NCBI GenBank assembly: GCA_002007465.1
Contig: LNAC01000037.1
Coordinates: forward strand, 343-64,342
Source of the DNA: Ailurus styani
Lineage: Eukaryota; Chordata; Mammalia; Carnivora; Ailuridae
Reading direction: 5' to 3'
Length of the DNA: 64,000 nucleotides
The notes beneath the pieces were generated by a model, which saw nothing but the letters and a program-made list of their open reading frames with translations, did not search any database and was not told where the DNA came from. A program made the translations under genes and the position numbers. Positions 45,750 through 58,923 of the stretch are shown here, piece by piece; positions within the stretch are counted from its first letter, which is position 1; each line of letters starts with the position of its first letter.

Positions 45750-47072
45750 ATAACAACAACAACAAAAAAAAGCTGGACAAACTAAAATGCATCAATATTT
45801 CTTTCAGACAGTTGAAGTCACAGGGAAAATCGTCACCTTAAGATTTAGGGATGGAAGCATTCCAGAAATATACAGCAATTGAAAGGGGCTTATTTCAAGT
45901 ATGCCACTGGTGCCATGAACTGGTAGGAACACTTAAACCATTAACTTGGTAAATGACTGGAGGCTACATATAGAGAAGCTTCAGAGTGAGAAACTACAGG
46001 GTAAAGCAGTTTTAAGAAGACACCGTTTTGTTTGCTTTTTGCCTAGAAATTTCACTAGGTTTTCATAGTGAGAAAGAAATATCATCTCAAAGCCTTGGCA
46101 GGGGAAATGGAAGAGTAACGGTTTTAAACACACCGAGAAATTTAGCCATAACAAAGATCTATTCTTAGAGAAGAAAGAATTTTGCTAAAGCACAATACTG
46201 AAACTTTATCTCAACTGGGCAGAGGGTAATTCCTCACAACTCCAACCTCTTCAAGTTTCCCTGTGACATCTAAGTGATTAGGGAAGCAAGTGAACAGAGT
46301 CAGGACTTTAAAGAAATAGATTAAAAATGCTATAGACAGGAAATAGAGAAGAAAGTCATGAGAACTAATAACATTGATGACGGGCGTAAGTATTTCTGAA
46401 GGCCACAGTACCAACACAAAAATTCACTAAAAGACTGACCCTTAATCTGAGTATCTACAATCTTCCCTTTAGCACACATTATTACCACCAAGAAAGCTTG
46501 ATTATAATAACAGTGAAGTATTGCTAAAAGAACTGCAAGAAACAGTTACCCTTTGTGAGGATGTATACATGGAAACCTCAGAGTCAAGAGGGAAGACAAA
46601 AATGAGAATACTATCAGAACTTGTAGTCTCTATTATTGATTGCTACAAGAAAAATTAAACACAACTAAAACCCTAACCAGATCAACATAAAATTTCACAC
46701 TAAAAGCCTATGTACCTCAGTTCCTTTTACCTGGTATATCATGTCCTGTATTCAACAAAACAGTGCAAGACATACTACTAGACAAAAGCAAAACAGACAA
46801 AATTATCAAAATTTATTTAGAGTAAACATCAGAACCAAATTCTGATATGCCACAGATGTAGGAATTATCACAAATTAATAACTATATTAACATGCTACAG
46901 GATTTAATGGAAAAAGTGAACAGCATTCAAGAAGATATAGTTAGGAACAGCAGAAAAATGGAAACTCTAAAAAATAAAATCAAAAGTAAATTCTGGAAAA
47001 CAAATTATTGTAGGAGAAAAAATGTTTTAAATAGATATAACCATCTGAAACTGAATCAGGAAAAAAAATGTT
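45750..47072 (+). mobile_element. L1-18 (part 1): ancient LINE-1 5'UTR and ORF1 start
   Basis: Old L1M/HAL1-like upstream sequence (AGATCTATTCTTAGAGAAGA, ACTTTATCTCAACTGGGCAG, CATCTAAGTGATTAGGGAAG, ATTGATTGCTACAAG) followed by ORF1 sequence from about 46740 (AACATGCTACAGGATTTAATG). It is interrupted by L1-19 and continues at about 51050. Confidence 0.75.
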
Positions 47073-47986
47073 AAATATAAAGAGACCAATAACTAGGAAA
47101 AAATACTGAATCAGTAGTCAAAAAACTCTCAGCAAACAAAAGTCCAAGACCACATGGCTTCAGAAGTAAATTCCATCAAGCATTAAAGAAAAGTTGACAC
47201 CTCAAATTATTCCAAAAAATATAAAGGGAAGAAGAAATCCAAATACATTCCATGAGATAAGAATTACCCCAATACCAAAACCAGATAAAGAAACACACAC
47301 ACAAAAAAAACAGCAGGCCAATATTTCTGATAAATCTAAATAAAAAATTTGGTAACACAATATTAGCAAACACAACCCAACAATACATTGAAATTATTAA
47401 TCACAATCAAGTAGGATTTATTCAAGAAACACAAGGGTAGTTCAATATTTACAAATCTATCATTGTGATACATCACATTAACAGGAGACATAAAAAAAAT
47501 ACATATGATAACCCAGTCAAGAAATAGGCAGAAGACATGAACAGATATTTCTCCAAAGAAGATATCCAAATGGCCAACAGACACATGAGAAAATGCTCAA
47601 CATCACTCGGCATCAGGGAAATACAAATCAAAACCACAGTGAGATACCACCTCACACCAGTCAGAATGGCTAAAATCAACAAGTCTGGAAATGACAGATG
47701 CTGGCGAGGATGCGGAGAAAGGGGGGCCCTCCTACACTGTTGGTGGGAATGCAAGCTGGTACAGCCACTCTGGAATACAGTATGGAGGTTCCTCAAAAAG
47801 TTGAAAATAGAGCTACCCTTCAACCCAGCAATCTCACCACTGGATATTTACCCTAAAGATACAAAGGTAGTGATCCTCAGGGGCACATGCACCTGAATGT
47901 TTATAACAGCAATGTCCACAATAGGCAAACTATGGAAAGAACTTAGATGTCCATAAACAGATGAATGGATAAAGAAGATGTGGTAT

Positions 47987-48025
47987 ATATATATATACAT
48001 ATATATATATTAATATATATATATA
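47987..48025. repeat. (AT)n microsatellite
   Basis: Interrupted AT/TA units inside L1-20. Confidence 0.9.
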
Positions 48026-48402
48026 ATGGGATACTATGCAGCTATCAAAAGAAATGAAATCTTGCCATTTGCAACAACGCAGATGGAACTAGAGGGTATT
48101 ATGCTGAGTGAAAAAGTCAATCAGAGAAAGACAATTATCATATGATCTCTCTGATATGGGGAACTTGAGGGGCAGAGTGGGGAGTTGTGGGGGGTAGGGA
48201 GGGAAAAGAATGAAACAAGATGGGACAGGGAAAGAGACAACCATAAGAGACTCCTAATCTCACAAAACAAACTGAGGGTTACTGGGGGGTGGGAGGATAG
48301 GGACAGGATGGATGGGTTATGGACATTGGGGAAGGTTTGTGCTTTGGTGAATGCTATGAAAGGTATAAGCCTGAAGATTCACAGACCTGTACCCCTGGGG
48401 CA

Positions 48403-48428
48403 AATAATAATAATAATAATAATAATAA
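48403..48428. repeat. (AAT)n in the L1-20 tail
   Basis: Eight AAT units between the 3'UTR end and the A-run, probably grown from the poly(A) tail. Confidence 0.95.
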
Positions 48429-48513
48429 AGAAAAAAGAAAAAAAAATACATATGATTATCTCCATGGATGCTGACAAAGTACAGCATCCATTCATGATAC
48501 AAACTCTCATCAA

Positions 48514-48708
48514 GGGGCTCCTGGGTGGCTCAGTTGGTTGAGTGTCTGCCTTCAGTTCAAATCATGATCCTGGAGTCCTGGGACCAAGTCCTGCAGAGGG
48601 CTCCCTTCTTGGTGGGGAGTCTGCTTCTCCCTCCACCTGCCTCTCTCCACCTCATGCTCTCTCTCTCTCTGCCAAAAAATAAACAAAATCTGAAAAAAAT
48701 GTTTAAAA
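48514..48708 (+). mobile_element. Can-SINE with 13-bp TSD in L1-19
   Basis: Flanked by AAACTCTCATCAA (48501-48513) and AAACTCTCAACAA (48709-48721). Diverged SINE head (GGGGCTCCTGGGTGGCTCAG). Confidence 0.93.
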
Positions 48709-50811
48709 AAACTCTCAACAAAATAAACTTAAGCAAACATACCTCAACATAATAAAGTTCATATATAATACACCTACAGTTAACATCATACTCAATAGTG
48801 AAAAACTGAGAGCTTTTCCCCTAAGATCAGATACAAGGCAAAGATATCCACTCTCACCACTTTTATTCAACACAATACTGAACTCTTAACCTTGTTTCAA
48901 TCAAACAAGAAATGAAAGGAATCCAAAATGGTAAGAAATAAGTAAAACTTCTACTAGTTGTACTTGACATGATACTGTGTATAGTAAACCCTCAGGACTC
49001 TACCAAAATACTACTAGAACTAACAAATGTAAAGTAACAGAATACAAAATCAATCTGAAGGGATCTGCTGCATTTCTACACATTAATGATGAAGTGGCAG
49101 AAAGACAAATTAAGAAAACAATCCGATATACATTTACATCTAAAAAATAAAATATTTAGGAATAAACTTAATTAAGGAAGTGAAAGACCTGAATTCTAGA
49201 AACTATAAAACATTGATAAATTAAGTTAAAGATAACACAAACAAATGAAAAATAACCCATGGTCATAGATTAGAAAAACCAATAATGTCAAAATGTCCAT
49301 ACTATACAAATTTATAAATTTCATGCAATCCTTATCAAAATACCAACAGCATTTTCACAGAACTTAGACAAATACTAAAGTTTGTGTGAAAATATAATAG
49401 GCCCAAAGAGCAAAAGCAATCTTGAGAAACAACAACAAAGCTGGAGATATCATAATCCCAGATTTCAAGATGTACTACAATGCTGTAATAATAAGGTATG
49501 GTGCTGGCACAAAAATAGACACATAGATCCAGTGTAGAAACAGAAAAGAAAACCCAAAAACAAACCCTTGCTTATATAGCCAATTTAACTACAAAAAAAA
49601 AGAGACAAGAATATACAGCAGGGAAAAGGTGGTCTATTCAATTCACGGTGTTTGGAAAATTGGACAGCTACATAAAAAGGAATTAAACTGCACCACATTT
49701 TAACACCATACACAAAAATAAACTCAAAATGAACCAAAGACCTAAACATGAGAGCTTAAGACACAAATCTCCTAGAAGAAAACACAGGTAATAATTTCTT
49801 TGATGTTGGCCATGGAGACATTTTTTCTAGATCTGTCTTCTCAGATAAGGGAAACAAAAAACAAAATAAACTATTTGAAACTACAGAAAAATAAAAAGCT
49901 TTTGCACAGTGAAAAAAAAAGCCACCAACAAAACAAAAAAGACAACCTACTAAGTGGGAAGATATGTCTGCAAAGTATATGTCTGTTGAGAGGTTAATAT
50001 CCAAAATATATAAAGAACTTATACAACTCAACACCCCCCAAAAAATCTGATTTAAAAATGGGTGATGGGCATTAAGGAGGGCACATGATGTGATGAGCAC
50101 TTGGTGTTATACACAACTGATGACTCACTGAACACTACATCTGAAACTAAGGATGTACTTATGTTGGCTAATTTAATTTAAATTTAAAAAAAAGAAAAAA
50201 TGGGCAGAGGAAATTAATAGACATTTTTCCAAAGAAAACATAAATATGGCCAAAAGACATATGAGAAGATCCTCAAGATCCATAATTATCAGAAAATGCA
50301 ATAAAAAACACAAAGAGATATCATCCTACACCTGTCAGAATGTCTAAAATCAAAAACATGAGAAACAGCAAGTGCTGGCAAGGAATTAGACAGAAACAAA
50401 TCCTCATGCACTATTGGTGGGAATGTAAATTGTTGCAGCCGCTGTGGAAAAAGTATGGAAATTTCTTTAAAAAATGCAAAATAGAATTAGCATACAATCC
50501 AATAATTCTACTACTGGGTATTTACCCAAAGAAAATGAAAACACTAATTCAAAAGCATATGTGCATCCCTTTGTTTACTGAGCCATTATTTACAATAGCC
50601 AAGATACAGAAACAACCCAGAGGTGGCATATAGATGCAATGAAATATTAGTCAGCTGTAAAAACAATGAAATCTTCTTATTTGCAGTACTGTGAATGGAC
50701 CTAGAAGATATAATGCTAAGTGAAGTAAGACAGAGAAAGACAAATAATATGTCACTTTACTAATCTGTAGAATTTAAGAAAAAAGCAAACAAACAAAAAA
50801 CAATGAAAAAG

Positions 50812-50833
50812 ACACACACACACACACACACAC
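50812..50833. repeat. (AC)n microsatellite
   Basis: Eleven AC units in the L1-19 3'UTR. Confidence 0.95.
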
Positions 50834-51049
50834 GAGACTCTTAAATACAGAAAACAAACGTGCTAGAGAGGAGTTGAGTGGGGGGATGGGTGAATTAGAT
50901 GAAGGTGATTAAGGGTATACTTATGTTGATGAACCCTGAGTAATGTGTAGAATTGTTGAATCATCTTGTATACCTGAAACTAATATAACACTGTACGTTA
51001 ATTATACTTTAATTAAAATAATCAAGGAGGATTAAGAAAAAAATGTGTT

Positions 51050-51790
51050 CAAAGGACATGTGACTGGATAGCATATTTCTGAGGAATTAATCAGTGAACT
51101 AGAAGATATGTCAATAGAAACTTCCCAAAATGAAAAGAAAAAAAGAAAAACACTAAAAATAAAATATCCAAGAATTATGGGACAATCATAGAACTATAAC
51201 ATACACAAAATGGAAATAACAAAAGAAAGAATAGAGAAAGGAACAGAAGAAATATATGAAGAAAAATAATTGAGAATTTTCCAAAAGTAATAACATACAA
51301 CAAACATGGATCATACAAACATACAACATACAAATAACATACAAACAACACGGATCCAAGAAGCCCAGAGAATTCCAAATTAAAAATTTGGAATAATTAA
51401 AAAACAAAACAAAAAATATCTTGGTATATCATATTTAAACTATAGGGAAAAATATCTGAAAATAAGCCAAAAAATGAAAAACAATAGCTGTAGAGCCACA
51501 AGAATAAAGATTACATTGGACTTTTCTTTGGAAATCATGAAAGAAAAAACAGAGTAGAATGAAATATATAAAGTCTTATAATTTAAAATATGTACCAACA
51601 TTGGGGCACCTGTGGCACAGTAGGTTAAGTGTCTGACTCTTGGTTTCAGCTCAGAGTATGATCTGAGGGTCATAAGATCAAGCTCTGTCTTGGGCTCTGT
51701 GCTCAGTGTGGAGTTTGCCTGGGTTTATCTCTCCCTCTCCTTCTGCCCACCCCTTTTCACCCTAAAATAAATAAACGAATCTTTCTTTCA
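51050..51790 (+). mobile_element. L1-18 (part 2): ORF1 continues
   Basis: GAACTAGAAGATATGTCAATAG onward is the ORF1 middle region following part 1; TTCCAAATTAAAAATTTGGA and the C-terminal ORF1 text follow. It is then cut by an old SINE at 51601. Confidence 0.75.
51601..51790 (+). mobile_element. Older Can-SINE in L1-18
   Basis: Diverged plus-strand SINE (GGGGCACCTGTGGCACAGTA) with AAATAAATAAACGAATC tail. Flanks share ATGTACCAA. Confidence 0.82.
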
Positions 51791-51800
51791 AATGTACCAA

Positions 51801-51999
51801 TGTTATAGAATGAATAATCATAGAAATAAAAAGCATAGAATAGGGAATGTAGTCAGTGATATTCTAATAGTGTTGTATGGTGACAGATTGTAGGTACACT
51901 TGTGATGAGTATAGCATGATGTATAGAGATACTGAATCACTATGTTCTACCCCTGAAAATTATGTAACACTGTGTGTCAACTATCTTCAAATAAGAAAA
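51801..51999 (+). mobile_element. L1-21: LINE-1 3' end fragment
   Basis: GGGAATGTAGTCAGTGATAT ... CTGAATCACTATGTTCTACC ... TATGTAACACTGTGTGTCAA, the same 3'UTR class as L1-12, ending in AAGAAAAATAAATAAAG. A 5'-truncated copy of about 200 bp in L1-18. Confidence 0.8.
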
Positions 52000-52065
52000 A
52001 TAAATAAAGAAAATGCACTAATGAAGAATTCTTTATTCAGAAAAGTATCCTTCAAAAGTAAAGAG

Positions 52066-52264
52066 AGGTGCCTGGGTGGCTCAGTGGGTTAAATGTCTGC
52101 CTTCAGCTCAGGTCTTGATCCCAGTGTTCTGGGATAGAGCCCCAGACTGGTTTCCTTGCTCAGTGGAGAGTCTGCTTCTCCCTCGCCCTCACCTGTTCTT
52201 CCTTTTTGTGCTCTCTCTCACTTTCTCTGTCTCAACTAAATAAATAAAATCTTTAAAAAAATTA
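52066..52264 (+). mobile_element. Can-SINE with 12-bp TSD in L1-18
   Basis: Flanks AAAAGTAAAGAG (52054-52065) and AAAAGCAAAGAT (52265-52276). Confidence 0.9.
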
Positions 52265-52511
52265 AAAAGCAAAGATGAAATAAATATATTCCCAGATAAT
52301 AAAAATTGAGAAAATTTGTCACCAGGGGACATGTGCAGCAAGAATTATTAAAAGAAGTTATTTAGAGAAAGAAATGATATAGATCAGAAACAGGGATCTA
52401 CAGAAAGGAAGATTATCAGTGAACAACTAAATAACGGTAATTTTTTTTTTTTGATTTTTCTTGGTCGTAACTAATGTGACAAGTGAGTGTGTTCAAAATA
52501 ATAACAGCAAG

Positions 52512-52512
52512 C

Positions 52513-52544
<32 letters not shown>

Positions 52545-52546
52545 GT
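52512..52546. repeat. (AT)n microsatellite
   Basis: AT units with one TG break, in L1-18. Confidence 0.9.
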
Positions 52547-53524
52547 AAAATGTAGCTTATGAATGAGTGAAATGAATGACAACAAAGAATGGGGAGAAGG
52601 AATTGGAAATACTCTGCAATAAAATAATTGCACTTTTTGGTAGGCAAGATAGTATTATTTGAAAGTGGACTTGAATGAGTTCTAAATAGAGATTGAAAAC
52701 TCTGAGAAAAACACTGAGAATAATAAAAAAATTAATTATAATTGACAGTATAAGAGAGGGGAAAAAATGACAGCATAAAACATTCTCAATTAAATCCAGA
52801 AAAGGCAGAAAACTAGTAGGAGATTATCAAAGAAACAAGTGGACGAGCAAAAAAACTTGGATAGGAAATATTAACAAATATGATGAATATTACTACACTT
52901 TAAATATCAAAAGTAAAAATACAACAATTACATGACAGGGAATGTCAGAATAGGTAAAACATAAAGATATATATTGTCTACAAGAAATCTATTTTAAAGA
53001 TTAAGGCACGAATAGATTAAAAGCATAACGATGGAGAAAGGTATACCATGCTACCATTAATCAAAGAAAGTGAAAGTAGCTCTATTAATTCCAGAAAGGA
53101 AAGTCTTCAGAGCAAATAAATTTATTAGGGATAAAGAAGGACATAAAACAATAATTAGAAAATTCAGTTCTTAAATACATAACAATCCTAAACATGAATG
53201 CACTTAGCAAATGCAGATCAAAGTGCATGAGGCAAAATGTGATAGAACTGAGAGAAAGATAGCCATAATCACTACTGTAGATGGTGGCTTCAGTACCTTT
53301 TTAAAAGTTATTAACAGATCAAGTTGGTAGAAAATCTGTAAGGAATAATTAAACTGAAGAATAACATCAATTGAATTGGATATGATAGATATGTGTTGAG
53401 TAAGATATTCGACATTAGCAGAATAATATTTTTCTCAGCTGACAGGAAATATTTATCAAGAGAGACCATATTTTGGCACATAAAATACACTTTAACAAAT
53501 TTAATGACATGTAAATCAGAACCT

Positions 53525-54942
53525 GAGAAGATGGTAGAGTAGTGGAGAACACTTACCTTGCCTCATCCCTTGGATACAACTAGATAAAACTCAAATCAGC
53601 CTAAATATCCCAGCAAAAGACCCAAAGACTGGCAAAATGAATTCCATTAAAAAAGGTATAGAGGTCATATTAAAGAAAGTAGGAAAGATGGAGATGCTAT
53701 TTGAATCCTAAAGGGACGGTGGCTATCTGTGGACTGGATGGAGACAGGAAAACCATGAAGAGTGAGACAAATTATCACACTAGGGATGCCACACAGGGAA
53801 AATGTACCCCCATAATATTTGGCTTTGAAAGCTAGAAGGGATGTGTTTCATGAATTCTTATAAACACCTGGAGTTAGAACCTAGAATTCTTAAAATTAGC
53901 ATACTAGGCTCTGGGAGAGCCCTGAGAGCATTAGGAAGCTGAGTCCTTCCTTTTAAAGAGGCAGCAGGACAAGTAGCCTGAGCATATAGAGCCTAGAACC
54001 AGCAGTTTATAAAACTTCTGGGGCAAACTGAAGGGAGAGTGATTTACTCATCACAAAGTGTGTCCTGGATGGATAAGGATCTCAGAAAGACCCCTCAAAG
54101 AACAAAGGAGATTGCAGGTGTTATTTTCCTCCCTAATCCCCCAACATAAACACAGGAACCTTGGTGAGAACCAGCCCTGAGCCCACACTCCCTACCTAAT
54201 TTGCTGGTACCAAACTGTACCCACCCACAATTTGGCAGCTCTGCCCTTTCCAGTCAAGGCTTACCTTCATCCCAGCACTTCAGGGCTCCTCCCCCAGAAT
54301 ACCAATGCAAAGGCCTGGCCTTTGAGAAGCATTGCTTCTCTTACCCGCACCTTTCAGAGGACCTCAGTCTTGCTGGCAGTGGTTGCTGCTGCAGTGGCAG
54401 CAGTGGCTGCTGCAGAAGACTGAGGCACACCTTGTTAAAAGTGCAGGATCTGCCCATGAGCCATTTGTAAATCCTCTTAGACTAGGCTTCCCAGCAACAG
54501 AGGCTCCAGTTTTCAATTTGCAAGCAGACTAGTGTGTATATTGTTAAAATTCAGCCCACGACACCCAGGGATCAAACAGTGACCATAACAGGCAAAGAGG
54601 GCCACTGCAGACAACTGATCTGAATGAAAAAGAGGCAAGAACACAACAAGGTACACACAACATGCAAAGTAGACACTCCCTGAAGTGGAAGGTCTTAGAG
54701 AACAGGGAACACTGCACACCAGGTCATTTCAGGATCTCTTCTTCATAAGGCCATTAACTACAATAGCAAGACACATAGTTGACATTCCTAAAGTATAGAA
54801 ACAGACACAGGGAGTTAGAAAAAAATGAGGAGACAGAGAAATATACCCCAAATGACAAAACACAAGCAAACCACACCAAGATATCTAAGTGAGACAAATA
54901 TGAGTAATATGCCTGATAGGGAATTTAAAGTAATGATCATAA
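53525..54942 (+). mobile_element. L1-22: LINE-1 5'UTR and ORF1 start
   Basis: Starts GAGAAGATGGTAGAGTAG near 53525, the L1 5' head. 5'UTR to about 54770, then ORF1 start region (ATGAGGAGACAGAGAAATAT near 54825) ending AGTAATGATCATAAG, where L1-23 begins. Older subfamily than L1-24. Frames are broken. Confidence 0.8.
54380..54418. repeat. Interrupted CAG/CTG-rich stretch
   Basis: GGTTGCTGCTGCAGTGGCAG and GTGGCTGCTGCAG, interrupted CTG/CAG words forming a small imperfect palindrome, inside the L1-22 5'UTR. Confidence 0.7.
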
Positions 54943-57212
54943 GATGGGAACTAAGATGGTGGCATAGTAGGAGGACCCTAGGCTCATCACAACCCTTGAG
55001 CACAGTGAGATGACCTTCAAAATATTCTGAATATCCCGAAAAATCAACCTGAGAACTGACAGAACAAAATCCACACCTAGTGGGACAGAAGAGGACACAT
55101 TGAGGAAGGTAGGAATTGCAAACACATGGTTTGGGGGAGAAATGAATAACAGGTGGTATAGACGGAAGGAAGTCTGGTCACAGAGAAAGGCAAGAGAGAG
55201 AGGAACACAAAGGGGAATGCTCTAGGAGAACTATTCTCCAAAGCAATTGGCTAGGAAAATGAAAGGGGCTGATTTTCATGAGTTTTTGCAACCAACAGGG
55301 TTTGAAAACTGGACTATTAAAGATCTGTGGGATTAAGCTCTATGGGAACTGCATTGTTCCTAGGAAGAAGGCAAGCAAATTACCTGAGTAGAGACAGCAT
55401 GAAAACAGCGATTTGAAAAATGCCTGGGACACACAGAGGTGAGAAAATTTGCTCTTGTCAGAGTGCTTCCCTGTGTGGGGAACACTTCCCTGAGAGGGCA
55501 CAGACACATTTTCCAGGGACAAGGGAGCTAGTTGGCACCATTCCCCTCCACCATGCCTCAGCATAAACACAGAACCACCAGCTATAATAGCACAGTGCTG
55601 ACACTGACTACCTAACCTGCCTATACAAGGACCTACAACCCTACACACTGGAAGTACTACCCTTCTCTGTCAAGTTTGCCTAAGTCCCAGTGCAGTAGGC
55701 CACTTCCCCAGAAGACAAGCAGAAACCCCTGCCCATGCCATTTCTTCTGGCCAGAGATTATTGTAAGACTTCAGTTTTAGTGGAAGTAGAATCAGGTCTC
55801 ATTTAACAAGCAGAAGAGAGTATACATAGATAAAACTCAACCACATTCTGACTAAGGACCAAACACTGCCCATTTCAGGCAGGGAGAACCTCTGCAGATG
55901 AATGACCTGAAGGATAGAACATCCAAAACACAGCAGCAGAATGCATATGGCACACACTAGAGACACTCATTGAAGCACCAGGCCCTGAACATTATATGAC
56001 CTTTCTTCATAAAGCCATTATTCCCAGGAGCTGGAAATATAACAGGCTTTTCTAATACAGAGAAGAAGACAGAGACTTAGACAAAATTATAATACAGAAG
56101 AATTTATCCCAAGTGAAATAAGAAGGTAAAGTCATGGCCAGAGATATAAGTGAAACAGATATAGGTAATAAGCTTGATGGAGAATTTCAAGCAACAATCA
56201 TAAGGAAACTCACTGGGATTGAGAAAAGAATGGAAGAATTGAGGGAGGTCCTTATCACAGAAAAAGAAGAGTTAAAAATGAAATAAACATGCAATAACTG
56301 ACTTTTGAAACATAGCAAATGCAAAGAACACAAGTATGGTAGAAGCAGAGGAATAAATAAGTGATAAAGAAGAAAAAATAGTAGAAAATAATGAGATCAA
56401 TGAAATAAATAATTATGGAACATAGGAATACACTTAAGGAACTCAGTGATGCTATAAAACATAAGAGCATTTGTATTATAGGAGTCCCAGAAAAAAAAGA
56501 GAGATAAAAGACAACAGAAAATTTATTTAAGAAAATAATAGCTGAAAATATACTTAACCTGGGGAAGTAAGCCGACAACCACATCCAGAAGCCACAGAGA
56601 AGTCCCACTGAAATCAACAAAAGTAAGCCAATACAAATACATGCTGTATTTATATTTTCAAAATAGAGAGATTAAACAACAACAACTTTAAAAGCAGCAT
56701 CACAAAAGAAGTCCCTAATTTACAAGGGAAGACCCATTAAGGCTAACTACCGATCTCTCAACAGAAACATGGGAAGCTAGAAGGGAGTGGAATGATATAT
56801 TCAAAGTGCCAAATGGGAAAACTCTACCACTAGAAATATTCTATCTGTCAGGGCTATCATTCAGAATAGAAGAAGTAATAGTTTCTCAAACAAAAACTAA
56901 GAGTTTGTCACCATTTAACTAGCCCTACAAGAAATATTAAAGGGGAACTTTGAGTTGAAGGAAAGTTGAAAGAGACAAAGACAAGAAAGAAATAGAGAAA
57001 TTTTCCAGAAACAATGATAAAACAAGTAATAAAATGGTACTATATACATATCTATCAATAATCACCTGGGATGTAAATGGACTAAAACTCCAATCAAACG
57101 ACATAGGGTGTAAGTATGGACAAAAAGAAAAAAGACCCATCTCTATGCTGCCTACAAGAGATTCATTTTATACCTAAAGACACCTGCAGATTGAAAATGA
57201 GGGGAAGGGTGA
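54943..57212 (+). mobile_element. L1-23: LINE-1 5'UTR, ORF1 and ORF2 start
   Basis: Starts AACTAAGATGGTGGCATAGT near 54949. 5'UTR to about 56060, decayed ORF1 at about 56080-56950 (AGAAACATGGGAAGCTAGAAG...), and ORF2 start near 57035 with an open YLSIITWDVNGLKLQSND reading, cut by L1-24 at about 57213 in the endonuclease region. The rest of ORF2 should lie beyond L1-24, outside the window. Confidence 0.8.
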
Positions 57213-58159
57213 AGGAGGCAAGATGGCAGAAGAGTAGGGGACCTTGTTTCATCTGGTCCTTTGAATTTAGTTAAATAACTATCAAGCCATTTTGAACACC
57301 CATGAATTTAGCCTGAGATGTAAGAAAAAAAAATATCTGGAACTCTATAAGTAGAAAAGCAACCACTTTTTGCAAGGGAGGAGGTGAATCTAAGGGGAAA
57401 TATCAGAAGATAAAGAGAAGAGGGAGGGAGCCTCGATAAGCCAGATACCATAAAGTAAGATAGCCCCAGAGGGCAAAATTGGAACCCTTAGAAATCTGCT
57501 CCAGTGAGGGACATCCTTCCCTGAAAGGAGCTCAAGGGATGAAATGGGCAGAATTCTAAATGCGTCAGTGTGGTCTCAGGATCCCTGGAGTCACAGAATT
57601 AATGGGTGTGCCTAAGCCAGTAGAATTGCCAAGCAGTAGAACAGGGAAACTGGTTAAGGTCAGCAAGCCCAGGATAGGGCTCTCAGCTTAGTTCCCCAGA
57701 AACCCTGAGCTGCACCTGATAGAGTGACCACTTTCTTCCTGGGAGCCCTGTAATGGACTGGAACACAGAAACTAAATTTCATTCTCCAGGAGGGGTGGAG
57801 CAGATATGTCCATGATCCTGCGACCCCTCTCAGCACCAGGGCCCTACAAAGGGCAGTAACACTAGACCTGAAGACTCTTCCTGGGAGGATAACTGTGGGC
57901 ATGCACTGTAGGAATCTGCAGTGTTTTGCACACACAAAAGTGAAGAGTGTTCATCCCAGTGGGTTTACGGAAGAGAGGGGAGAGAAAACTTTCTCTGGGG
58001 CTAGAGATAGGGGCACAGTCATTTTTATTTTGATCCTCTAAAGAGGTGTGGTAAGCTTTCGGAGAACAAAAGCCACACAGAGGACCAGCTTAAACTGAGC
58101 CCAGCCCCCTGGCAAATAGCAGTGCAACTCAGCTCAGGCAAAGACATTTGAAAAGCAGC

Positions 58160-58357
58160 ACAGGGGGCACCTGGATGGCTCAGTCCGGTAAGCAGCTGCC
58201 TTCAGCTCAGGTCATGATCCCGGGGTCCTAGGATCGAACCCCACATTGGGCTCCCTGCTCAGCTGGGAGCCTGCTTCTCCCTCTCCCTCTGTCTCCTGGC
58301 TTGTGCTCTCATTCTCTCTGTCAAATAAATAAATAAAATCTTTTAAAAAAACAAAAA
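58160..58357 (+). mobile_element. Can-SINE with 10-bp TSD in the L1-24 5'UTR
   Basis: Flanked by GAAAAGCAGC at 58150-58159 and 58358-58367. Head GGGGCACCTGGATGGCTCAG. Confidence 0.92.
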
Positions 58358-58923
58358 GAAAAGCAGCTTACCAAACCTCACTCCAAGAAAACCAAATAGA
58401 AGAAAATGTGCACAATAAGTTTACGGACACCACAGACTGTAAAAGTCTAGTGCTAGGGGAAAATAGTATATAGAACTTGAGGTTTTTTTTCTCATGATCT
58501 GTTTATCTCTCAGTCTAAAATTTTCCATTTCTTTTATTCTTTTTTCCCTTTTCAATAGTTTCTTATTTTATCAACTCTTTCTTTTAAGTCATTCTTTGAC
58601 TTTTATTTTTTACAAGTACATTTTATAGATATATGTTTCATTTTTGTCCTTCTTTCACTATATTCAATTTTATTTTTGTAAATAATTTTAGTGTCTTCTG
58701 AAATACAGACCAAAATACATTCAGGAACAAGTGGATCACCCTGTTTTGTCTACCCTCTGAGATTACATTCTCTCCCCCTTCTTTGTTTTGTTTTGCTTTG
58801 TTGTTTTTTGCCTCACTGTTTTGGTTTCTGACCTCTTTGGATTTTTCTAGTGTGTACTTTGCTTGGATCATGGTTGATATTTTTTATTCTGCTCACTTGC
58901 TCATCCATTCTTCTCTGAACAAA

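Larger units (their letters stand above)
47510..48438 (+). mobile_element. L1-20: young 5'-truncated LINE-1 with 18-bp TSD
   Basis: About 930 bp: ORF2 C-terminal end (open frame 47537-47896 reading [18 protein letters not shown]... to RGTCT, 119 residues, the best preserved ORF2 tail here), 3'UTR and an (AAT)n then A-rich tail. Flanked by a perfect A8-T-ACATATGAT at 47492-47509 and 48439-48456. Same 3' end type as L1-3a. Confidence 0.93.
47073..51034 (+). mobile_element. L1-19: 5'-truncated LINE-1 within L1-18
   Basis: Begins upstream of the RT region of ORF2 and runs to the 3' end (TAATATAACACTGTACGTTA). Catalytic box degraded (LVVLDM near 48955). Target-site words GGAAAAAAAATGTT (47059-47072) and AGAAAAAAATGTGTT (51035-51049) are similar. 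It contains the young L1-20, a SINE and several microsatellites. Stops throughout. Confidence 0.85.
52000..53524 (+). mobile_element. L1-18 (part 3): ORF1 end, spacer and ORF2 endonuclease
   Basis: Resumes ORF1 end (GAATTCTTTATTCAGAAAAG), then the spacer (AGAAATGATATAGATCAGAA, GTGAAATGAATGACAACAAA) and a decayed ORF2 endonuclease region (TATTGTCTACAAGAAATC at about 52974, ACATAACAATCCTAAACATG at about 53179). Cut off at 53524 by the 5' end of L1-22. Confidence 0.75.

Noticed and set aside
47537..47896. 119-residue frame as a small protein gene
   Set aside because: It is the C-terminal end of L1 ORF2 in the young truncated L1-20, without start context or upstream domains.
54201..54532. Leu/Ala-rich frames over the CTG/CAG stretch as a signal-peptide protein
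   Set aside because: They lie in the L1-22 5'UTR and are produced by interrupted CTG repeats in overlapping frames.
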